Origin: Bacteroidales bacterium
GTDB taxonomy: Bacteria > Bacteroidota > Bacteroidia > Bacteroidales > UBA932
Reading direction: 5' to 3'
Assembly (NCBI GenBank): GCA_017415715.1
Contig: JAFQFD010000012.1
Coordinates: 1-64,000 of the forward strand
DNA: 64,000 nt
The position numbers and the translations under genes are program-made. Every line of letters begins with the position of its first letter. The first letter of the stretch is position 1. A model generated the notes under the pieces. It was not told the DNA's origin. It was given only the letters and a program-made list of their open reading frames with translations, and made no database searches. This document shows positions 53,456 through 59,589 of the stretch, one piece after another.

Positions 53456-54544
53456 TTATTTCTCATGGATTCTGGCGAATTCTATTCCTGAATATAGTTT
53501 CTGTCTGTCCAACTTCTGAGTTGTGAAATCCAGATAATCACGATAGATCATATTCATATCTATTCTTGTATGGTAAGATGACTTGTCCAGACGGACCGGG
53601 ATGATGTGTTTGTCAAGACTTACAGAATATTCGATTTCCATGGTGACATACTTGGATTTCGCCGAATTCTCCGAAACGACGAACACAACGGAAGATGCCT
53701 TGCGGATTGCTTTTGTTATAACCTCCTGGAAATGCTCACCGCTGTGGATTGACTCTTCGTCTATCCAATATTTTATTCCCTTTTCAGCAAGAGCATCTTT
53801 TATCATCTTGATCTTTCCACTATGACTATCTTCCCTTGCATAGCTGATAAACACTTCATGATCCATCTCATCAGCCGACCTGAAAGGAGTCTGCTCTAAA
53901 TCTGACTCTTGATCATGCTCTTCAGAATAATCGTTGTAATTGGACGATCTGATTTTTGATGCAGCTGCATTGACAGCCAGATTCTCGAATAAGTCAATGT
54001 AGTCCATCTCATTTACCTTGCCGTGCTCTGCATATAAATATAGCTCTACATGAAGTGAACGGTTTGTTGACGAAAGATTAGCTGATATTACTTCCGCCAT
54101 CATACGGCCGACAACCGGCATAGGAATCTCGGCATTTCCAGCACCTATATATGGAAAAGCAATAGAATCAAGTTCGAGGGCGTCGAGTATTCTGAAACAT
54201 TTATCTGCTGAATGCCTGATGACAAATTCCCGAAGGTCCTCTGCCGTCACAAGACCGCTGGGGAGTCTGTGGAAATCCTTTGTCATACAATGAAACACGA
54301 ACTTCTGATGGGGCAGCTTTCCGGATGTCGACACAACGACATCACCTAATTTAGACGGAGTGTGCCTCTGCGCATCGCGCTGAATCTCCTCGCCACCGGC
54401 AAGAAGGATAGCCCGCGAGACACCTCCTCTCATAGAGATATCCGTATCATCTGAACTGACAATGACACTCGCCTTGCTGGTCGTAATGTCTCCGAAGATT
54501 ACGGTCAATGTCGATTTGTTGAAAGTGTAAGTTCTAGAATCCAT
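53456..54544 (-). CDS. macro domain-TIR domain fusion protein
   Basis: A 362-residue cytoplasmic fusion. Residues about 8-172 are a macro domain: FGDITTSKASVIVSSDD, RGGVSRAILLAGGEEI and the phosphate-loop FPYIGAGNAEIPMP, the parts that grip ADP-ribose-like ligands. After an acidic linker (about 195-227) comes a TIR domain (228-350): HEVFISYAREDS, BB-loop region YWIDEESIHSGEHFQE and SKYVTMEIEYSV, where Glu 303 fits the catalytic SxWxxxE-type Glu of NAD-cleaving TIRs with Tyr for Trp. In type II Thoeris, separate TIR and macro proteins make and sense a signal; here both are in one chain. It is the last gene of a tight operon. Defence function is inferred. Confidence 0.88.
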   Translation of the reverse strand: MDSRTYTFNKSTLTVIFGDITTSKASVIVSSDDTDISMRGGVSRAILLAGGEEIQRDAQRHTPSKLGDVVVSTSGKLPHQKFVFHCMTKDFHRLPSGLVTAEDLREFVIRHSADKCFRILDALELDSIAFPYIGAGNAEIPMPVVGRMMAEVISANLSSTNRSLHVELYLYAEHGKVNEMDYIDLFENLAVNAAASKIRSSNYNDYSEEHDQESDLEQTPFRSADEMDHEVFISYAREDSHSGKIKMIKDALAEKGIKYWIDEESIHSGEHFQEVITKAIRKASSVVFVVSENSAKSKYVTMEIEYSVSLDKHIIPVRLDKSSYHTRIDMNMIYRDYLDFTTQKLDRQKLYSGIEFARIHEK

Positions 54545-54547
54545 ATG

Positions 54548-55807
54548 TTATCCATTATTGTTTCTATTCATGAGAGCTTCCAAGGCTTCAGATTGTGTGA
54601 GTCTTGGGTTTTTGAAGGCCAGGCTCAGCAGATATTCCTGACACTCCTTGATCATTGGTCCTGGCGTAAGGCCCAACTCATTTATTATATCTTTCCCTGA
54701 AACCGGAAGCTTGTAGCCATACATTGCCGTTCCGTCTTCGGTCATGGCTGACGATCGGTGCTTGATTTCAATAATCTTTGCTTCCCCGTCGGACAATGAT
54801 GCAGCAAGAAGAAGAACCTCTTTGAATCTGTCAGCGGTGACGCACTTATGCTGCATTTCTCTTATCCTGGAGTCCTCGACAGTTTCCCATTGCAAGACTT
54901 CCGAACAGCATTGGATCAGGCAGGTGATGTCTGAGACTTCAGCGATAGAAAGTCTAAGTCTGTCCATGATGTCGCGAGCTCTCTGACTATCATAAAGCAA
55001 AGCAGCAAGCCTGAGACGCATATCGGCTGTCTCCAATGACAGTGTCCTCAAAGCCCTTATGGCAGCATTTGATGGCATTTCCTGCAAGACATATTCAACA
55101 GCCCCTATGGTGCAGAGCAGTTCGACTGCCATTGCCGGCCTGTCGTCCTGAAGCATTTTCAGGAACTCCTCGCTGATTCTCGCCGGAGTCAGTATAGACA
55201 TTCTCGGCACCATTGCCTTCATCGCTGCGAGAGTCTCTTTTTCTATCTCCCAGCCGAAGCGGGCGGCGAAGCGGACGCATCGCAGGATGCGGAGCGGGTC
55301 CTCGTCGTATGTGCGATATGGGTCTGCCGGTGTACGGATTATATGATCATGTATATCCTCCAGGCCTTTGCCTGTGATATCTACGATTTCTCCAGTTGAA
55401 ACATTCTGATATAAAGCATTCACAGTCAAGTCTCTGCGCATGCAATCTTCCTCGTGAGTGCCATATGATGTCACAGGATTGCGACTCTCCCTGTCAGGAT
55501 ATGACTCCTTACGGGTCTGGACTGACTCCAGTTCTATTTCAGGGTATTCAGCAAGACGGAACTTGGCGGTATGATAATCATGAAAGACAGAGGGTTCAGA
55601 AACTGTATGACCTTCTGCATGAAGCCACTGTGCCAGTCTGATGCCTCCGTCTGGAAGCGCCACCGATATGTCTATGTCCTTGATCTCGCATCCCATGATG
55701 TCATCACGGCAGCATCCACCCACAAAAAAGACCCTGTTCTCGAACTCTGTGTCCGAGATCAGCGTCTTCAGACGGTCTCTTATCTCTATGTATATAGATT
55801 TGTCCAA
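54548..55807 (-). CDS. CCA-type tRNA nucleotidyltransferase/poly(A) polymerase family protein
   Basis: Adds CCA or single nucleotides to RNA 3' ends. The 419-residue protein has the class II nucleotidyltransferase head: VFFVGGCCRDDIMGCEIKDI with DxD at Asp 44/46 (IKDIDISV), then MRRDLTVNALYQ and DPLRILRCVRFAARFGW. The C-terminal half ends LPVSGKDIINELGLTPGPMI, typical of CCA enzymes. The place where many family members have an HD phosphohydrolase reads LRLAALLYDSQRA, without the HD pair. It is 3 bp before the macro-TIR gene and starts at the phosphatase stop. It may be the cell's CCA enzyme or a specialised copy; the window cannot tell. Confidence 0.85.
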   Translation of the reverse strand: MDKSIYIEIRDRLKTLISDTEFENRVFFVGGCCRDDIMGCEIKDIDISVALPDGGIRLAQWLHAEGHTVSEPSVFHDYHTAKFRLAEYPEIELESVQTRKESYPDRESRNPVTSYGTHEEDCMRRDLTVNALYQNVSTGEIVDITGKGLEDIHDHIIRTPADPYRTYDEDPLRILRCVRFAARFGWEIEKETLAAMKAMVPRMSILTPARISEEFLKMLQDDRPAMAVELLCTIGAVEYVLQEMPSNAAIRALRTLSLETADMRLRLAALLYDSQRARDIMDRLRLSIAEVSDITCLIQCCSEVLQWETVEDSRIREMQHKCVTADRFKEVLLLAASLSDGEAKIIEIKHRSSAMTEDGTAMYGYKLPVSGKDIINELGLTPGPMIKECQEYLLSLAFKNPRLTQSEALEALMNRNNNG

Positions 55808-56314
55808 CTATTGGAGTCCTTCTTTTATCTCGTCAAACAGATTCTTACATGCATCCTCCAGAAGGTCCAGGACCATTCCGAAGCCCTCGCTTCCCATATA
55901 ATAAGGGTCAGGAATATATGTCATCCTGCTGTTTTTCAGATAGCTGGCCATCCTCTTGATCTTGTGCGTGGCTTCCACTGAAGGGGCAAGATGCATAAGG
56001 TCCTCATAATTCCTGTCGTCCATAGCTATGATCAGGTCAAAATCAAGAAAGTCCAGGGACGATACAGGTCTGGAGCGATGCGTCAGGGCGAAGCCGCGGT
56101 AGAGCGCAGCCGTACGCATGCGACGGTCCGGCAGCTCGCCTCTGTGACCGCCATATGTACCCGCAGAGTCCGCCTCAATCCTGTCCTCCATCCCGTTCTC
56201 TCGCACAAAATGCTCTAATATACCCTGAGCCGCCGGAGAACGGCATATATTCCCAAGGCACACGAAAAGGACTTTGTATTTGTTATTGATATTCAAATCG
56301 TTATGATTATTCAT
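55808..56314 (-). CDS. low molecular weight protein tyrosine phosphatase
   Basis: Removes phosphate from protein tyrosines (or arginine/small phosphoesters) in the cytoplasm. The 168-residue form from the ATG at 56314 is chosen because a perfect -7 box lies at 56375-56382; the longer frame starting at 56416 would precede it. The catalytic P-loop VLFVCLGNICRSPAAQ (CX5R, Cys 19 and Arg 25) and the general-acid Asp in MTYIPDPYYMGSEGF are present. It is the first gene of a three-gene operon with the CCA-type enzyme and the macro-TIR fusion, with no space between genes. Confidence 0.9.
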   Translation of the reverse strand: MNNHNDLNINNKYKVLFVCLGNICRSPAAQGILEHFVRENGMEDRIEADSAGTYGGHRGELPDRRMRTAALYRGFALTHRSRPVSSLDFLDFDLIIAMDDRNYEDLMHLAPSVEATHKIKRMASYLKNSRMTYIPDPYYMGSEGFGMVLDLLEDACKNLFDEIKEGLQ

Positions 56315-56374
56315 ATTTTTATGGTTTACACTACGGTTTACAATATCTTCTATTGTATTTTCTGTAAGTCTCTG

Positions 56375-56382
56375 CAAAGATA
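56375..56382 (-). promoter_or_regulatory. -7 box of the phosphatase-nucleotidyltransferase-macro-TIR operon
   Basis: Minus-strand TATCTTTG, exact consensus, 60 bp upstream of the phosphatase ATG. No other promoter-like site is possible within the tightly packed operon, so all three genes probably depend on it. Confidence 0.5.
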
Positions 56383-56562
56383 AGTAAAGTTTTTCTTTTT
56401 CGTCTGCTGTTTTCAAGGGGGAGTTCCCCTCGCCAGACGGTATTGTCTACCCCGCTTAAAGTTAATCTAATCGCCGAGATTGACAGATAGTTTTACTCGG
56501 CAAATTCACGAAAACAATTCACGAAATCACTCTATTACCGAGGTGTATTAAATATAAATCAC

Positions 56563-56570
56563 TACATTTG
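56563..56570 (+). promoter_or_regulatory. -7 box of the orphan lipoprotein gene
   Basis: TACATTTG, exact consensus, 26 bp upstream of the ATG at 56597. Confidence 0.5.
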
Positions 56571-56596
56571 TGTACCTCATATAAACTAATCTGCTT

Positions 56597-57352
56597 ATGA
56601 AAAAGCTTCTATTTTTATTTCTCGTCATTGCTCTTGCATCTTGCAATAGTGTCGGTAACGCCCCTACCGTAATAGATGAGAAATTCGACCCGACATTAGA
56701 TTCATTATATATCCAATGTAAAGACTTAAAAGGCATTGGAGAACTTCGTATAGGAAAAGTCACGTATCGACAAGTCAAGAAAGATAAAGGCATTACTCTT
56801 TCTCCTATCTTATTCGACACATACACCAATTTTTATAATGGCTTTTGGGGTGAATCCAGTAGTATGGAGTTAGCAAACTACATTGAAGATAACGCGACTA
56901 AAATTAAGCAATTTCACGTTGGTAAGTATAAAGTTGGCGAACTGACTATTGACGATGTTGACCTTGCTTTCTATCGCGACACATTGGTTGCAATCTCATT
57001 CGACTGTTCCGATAAACTGCTGGAACATTACAAATCAAAGTATGGAAACGGCAAGGGGAGCAACTACCGTTACACATATTCTCGTGGTGAATATGGTGAA
57101 AAGGGATATGTGTTTGAATGCAAGGAAAAAGAAGACAGAATGTGGGCAAATGAACGTGTCACGATGAAATATGAGCATTACTGGGACCAACGTACGGCTA
57201 CGGACGAAAGACAAAGGGTATATGGTTCAACATCGTGCGTAATTTCATCTAACGATAGATACGACGATTTTCTTAATGAGTTAAATAAACATAAGAAAGC
57301 ATATAAGGAACTGAAAGAAGCAAAAACCCAAGCTTCATATGACAGTCTTTAA
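56597..57352 (+). CDS. orphan AT-rich lipoprotein
   Basis: Not recognised. A 251-residue lipoprotein (signal MKKLLFLFLVIALASCNS, lipid Cys at 16) with a mixed alpha-beta body: ELRIGKVTYRQVKKDKGITL, AFYRDTLVAISFDCSDKLLE, YGEKGYVFECKEKEDRMWAN, and a charged coiled-coil-like C-terminal helix (FLNELNKHKKAYKELKEAKT). Two Cys at about 138 and 177 could pair. The gene is visibly AT-richer than its neighbours and uses AT-ending codons, a sign of recent transfer. It sits between the macro-TIR operon and alr. Function unknown. Confidence 0.75.
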   Translation: MKKLLFLFLVIALASCNSVGNAPTVIDEKFDPTLDSLYIQCKDLKGIGELRIGKVTYRQVKKDKGITLSPILFDTYTNFYNGFWGESSSMELANYIEDNATKIKQFHVGKYKVGELTIDDVDLAFYRDTLVAISFDCSDKLLEHYKSKYGNGKGSNYRYTYSRGEYGEKGYVFECKEKEDRMWANERVTMKYEHYWDQRTATDERQRVYGSTSCVISSNDRYDDFLNELNKHKKAYKELKEAKTQASYDSL

Positions 57353-57405
57353 TGTATTCAAAAATCAAGTGTATTCAGAAAAATCGAGAGTCTGTCAGAG
57401 AAAAG

Positions 57406-57434
57406 AAAAAGGCATTCAGCGAGGGCTGAATGCC
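57406..57434 (-). terminator. terminator of alr (minus strand)
   Basis: Stem GGCATTCAGC (57411-57420) and GCTGAATGCC (57425-57434) with a 4-base loop. On the minus strand it is followed by TTTTTCTTTTC, a good U tract, so it ends the alr transcript after a 3' tail of about 190 bases that contains two palindromic repeats. On the plus strand it may also end the lipoprotein message. Confidence 0.65.
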
Positions 57435-57507
57435 TTATCCGTTGAAGCATCCGTTGAAGTTGCATTCCCTGTATAGTAGCTAAAGAACCTATTATCGCCT
57501 TGTCCAA

Positions 57508-57617
57508 GCGTCCATCATCAAAACACTCGAAAACCTGTCGGACGGTACCTGAAATCGGGTAATTCTCACAAATTCCGGCACCGTCCATCATCAAAATGCC
57601 CGAAATAATGTCGGACG
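57508..57617. repeat. pair of imperfect palindromic repeats
   Basis: Two copies of a 37-39 base element, 57508-57546 and 57581-57617. Each starts CGTCCATCATCAAAA and ends TGTCGGACG, so CGTCC and GGACG ends can pair; the middle varies. The copies are 73 bases apart start to start with a 34-base spacer. The same element in the same spacing occurs at 62717-62827. Confidence 0.7.
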
Positions 57618-57624
57618 CTTCCGT

Positions 57625-58734
57625 TTATTTCACGACTATGCGTTCTATGCGGCGCGGAACCGAGGTCAGGATTTCATATGGTATGGTACCCAGTCTCTCC
57701 GCCAGTTCCGTGATTGTCGGGTCTTCGCCGAATATTGTCACTGTGTCACCGACCTTTACATCAAGTCCTGTGACATCAAGCATGCACATGTCCATGCATA
57801 TGTTTCCTATTGTCGGAACTCTGTGGCCGTTTACCGAAAAGAAACCCTTGCCGCAACTCAGATGACGGTCTACACCGTCGGCATATCCTACTGGAATGGT
57901 TGCGACCACTGTGCCTTCCGGTGCTATGATTCCACGACGGCCATATCCTACTGTTCCATCTTCGGGTTTGAGAGTCTTCACCTGAAGGACCTTGCACTTG
58001 AACGATGCCACCGGAGCCAGCTTCCTGCCAGGAATCGCGCTCACGCCATAGATGCCGATGCCGAGACGGACCATGTCGAACTGATATTCAGGAAACCTCT
58101 CGATTCCTGCAGAATTCAGTATATGATATAACGGCTTGTAGCCTAATGATGCAGTCAATGCGTCTGCATTCTCATTGAAAAGTCTGATCTGCTCCAATGT
58201 GAATTCATCACAGGCAGGATCGTCAGATGCAGCAAGATGCGAATATACCGACTTGACTTTCACCGCCTTGCAGGTCTTGAGGAAGTCCATAAGTTCAGGT
58301 AGTTCGTCGGTCATGAAACCGAGCCTGTGCATTCCTGTATCAAGCTTTATATGTATAGGATAGTCTGTCACTCCCCTCTCATCGAGTACGTCGCAGAGGA
58401 CGCGGAGGGCATACATGTTCGGAATCCCCGGCTCAAGCCCATAGCTGACGATGCCTCCGAAGGAGTCCGTTCCTGCAGTCAGCACCATTATAGGAGACTT
58501 TATGCCTGCCTGGCGCAGTTCCATTCCCTCCACAGGATAAGCCACTGCAAGATAGTTTGCTCCAGCCTTCTCCATCAGCGAAGCGAACTGCACTGCTCCG
58601 TGGCCATATGCATTGGCCTTCACCAGCACCAGAAGCCTGGTCGACTCCTTGAGCATAGACCTGAAATATTTATAATTCTCAAGACATCCTTCAAGGTCAA
58701 TCTCCAGTCTTGAGAAATCACTGCTTATATACAT
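57625..58734 (-). CDS. alr: alanine racemase
   Basis: PLP enzyme that makes D-alanine for peptidoglycan. The 369-residue protein has the PLP Lys 39 in LVLVKANAYGHGAVQFASLM, HIKLDTGMHRLGFMTDELPE, RLGIGIYGVSA, and the second catalytic Tyr in GTVGYGRRGIIAPEG, then IPVGYADGVDRHLSCG and GNICMDMCMLDVT. A -7 box lies at 58762-58769. It is a single gene; the usual partner ddl or murF is not adjacent. Confidence 0.95.
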   Translation of the reverse strand: MYISSDFSRLEIDLEGCLENYKYFRSMLKESTRLLVLVKANAYGHGAVQFASLMEKAGANYLAVAYPVEGMELRQAGIKSPIMVLTAGTDSFGGIVSYGLEPGIPNMYALRVLCDVLDERGVTDYPIHIKLDTGMHRLGFMTDELPELMDFLKTCKAVKVKSVYSHLAASDDPACDEFTLEQIRLFNENADALTASLGYKPLYHILNSAGIERFPEYQFDMVRLGIGIYGVSAIPGRKLAPVASFKCKVLQVKTLKPEDGTVGYGRRGIIAPEGTVVATIPVGYADGVDRHLSCGKGFFSVNGHRVPTIGNICMDMCMLDVTGLDVKVGDTVTIFGEDPTITELAERLGTIPYEILTSVPRRIERIVVK

Positions 58735-58761
58735 GACGTTTCTTATCTTATAAGACTGACA

Positions 58762-58769
58762 AAATTACG
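58762..58769 (-). promoter_or_regulatory. alr -7 box
   Basis: Minus-strand TAATTTTG, exact consensus, 27 bp upstream of the alr ATG. Confidence 0.45.
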
Positions 58770-58791
58770 AAATTATCTGATAAATATGCTA

Positions 58792-58901
58792 TTTTTGTGA
58801 GTGGTCTGCTTTTTGCTCATAAAGCAGCCGCCATGACCCGGCTATAGCTATGCCCGGTTACGGACAAAATGTCAGTTTAACTTTTAATCAGATATAGAAT
58901 C
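58792..58901 (+). promoter_or_regulatory. promoter and about 100-base leader of the zinc peptidase gene
   Basis: A -7 box TATTTTTG lies at 58792-58799, but the ATG is at 58902, leaving a leader of about 95 bases. The leader can form a hairpin CTGCTTT-AAAGCAG (about 58808-58829) and a second GC-rich one (CCGG near 58854 with CCGG near 58856-58870 region). Whether it regulates is unknown; no known riboswitch was recognised. Confidence 0.35.
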
Positions 58902-59573
58902 ATGAACATCTGGATCATTATGATCGTCATCATGGGTCTGAGCATGCTGGTTCAGTTCATGCTCCAGAACCGTTTCAACAAGTATTCACAGGTAGGTCTT
59001 CCTAACGGCATGACGGGAGCGGACGTAGCCCGCAAGATGCTGCAGGACAACGGCATCTATGACGTACAGGTCGTTCCTACCAGAGGAATGCTTACAGACC
59101 ACTATAACCCGCAGACCAAGACCGTCGCTCTGAGCGAAGGCGTATATGCCAGCAGGAGCGTCGCTGCTGCGGCCGTGGCGGCGCACGAGTGCGGCCACGC
59201 AGTGCAGCACGCGCACGGCTACGCGGCGCTCCGCCTCCGCTCTGCGCTCGTTCCGGTAGTGAACTTCGCGTCCAACATAGTGCAGTGGGTGCTGCTGGCT
59301 GGACTGATATTCATCAATGTATTCCCTGGACTTCTCTGGATCGGAATCATATTGTTTGCCTCAACCACATTATTCAGTTTCGTGACCCTTCCTGTCGAGA
59401 TCAACGCCAGCAGCAGGGCCATCGGATGGCTTACACAGACCGGCATCACACAAGGCGAGACACGCACAATGGCCATTGACGCCCTCAAATGGGCTGCATA
59501 CACATATGTGATCGCTGCGCTCGGATCGCTTGCCACACTGCTTTATTACATCGGCCTCGCAAGAAGAGACTAA
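58902..59573 (+). CDS. membrane zinc metallopeptidase, YugP family
   Basis: Predicted inner-membrane neutral zinc peptidase of unknown substrate. The 223-residue protein has an N-terminal membrane helix (2-21), the zinc site AAVAAHECGHAVQHAHGYAA (HExxH, His 95, Glu 96, His 99), and two or three further hydrophobic helices (VVNFASNIVQWVLLAGLIFI; LWIGIILFASTTLFSFVTLP; C-terminal AAYTYVIAALGSLATLLYYI). The motif VEINASSRAI is a family hallmark supplying the third ligand region. The M16 peptidase gene follows 16 bp later. Confidence 0.9.
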   Translation: MNIWIIMIVIMGLSMLVQFMLQNRFNKYSQVGLPNGMTGADVARKMLQDNGIYDVQVVPTRGMLTDHYNPQTKTVALSEGVYASRSVAAAAVAAHECGHAVQHAHGYAALRLRSALVPVVNFASNIVQWVLLAGLIFINVFPGLLWIGIILFASTTLFSFVTLPVEINASSRAIGWLTQTGITQGETRTMAIDALKWAAYTYVIAALGSLATLLYYIGLARRD

Positions 59574-59589
59574 TTCAATCCCCATTCAT

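Noticed and set aside
57358-57594. A 78-codon minus-strand frame
   Set aside because: It is made of the palindromic repeats and the alr terminator.
57508-57617. Two repeats with a 34-base spacer, CRISPR-like in dimension
   Set aside because: Only two units per locus, the repeat interior is not conserved, the same spacing recurs with palindromic ends, and no cas gene is present.
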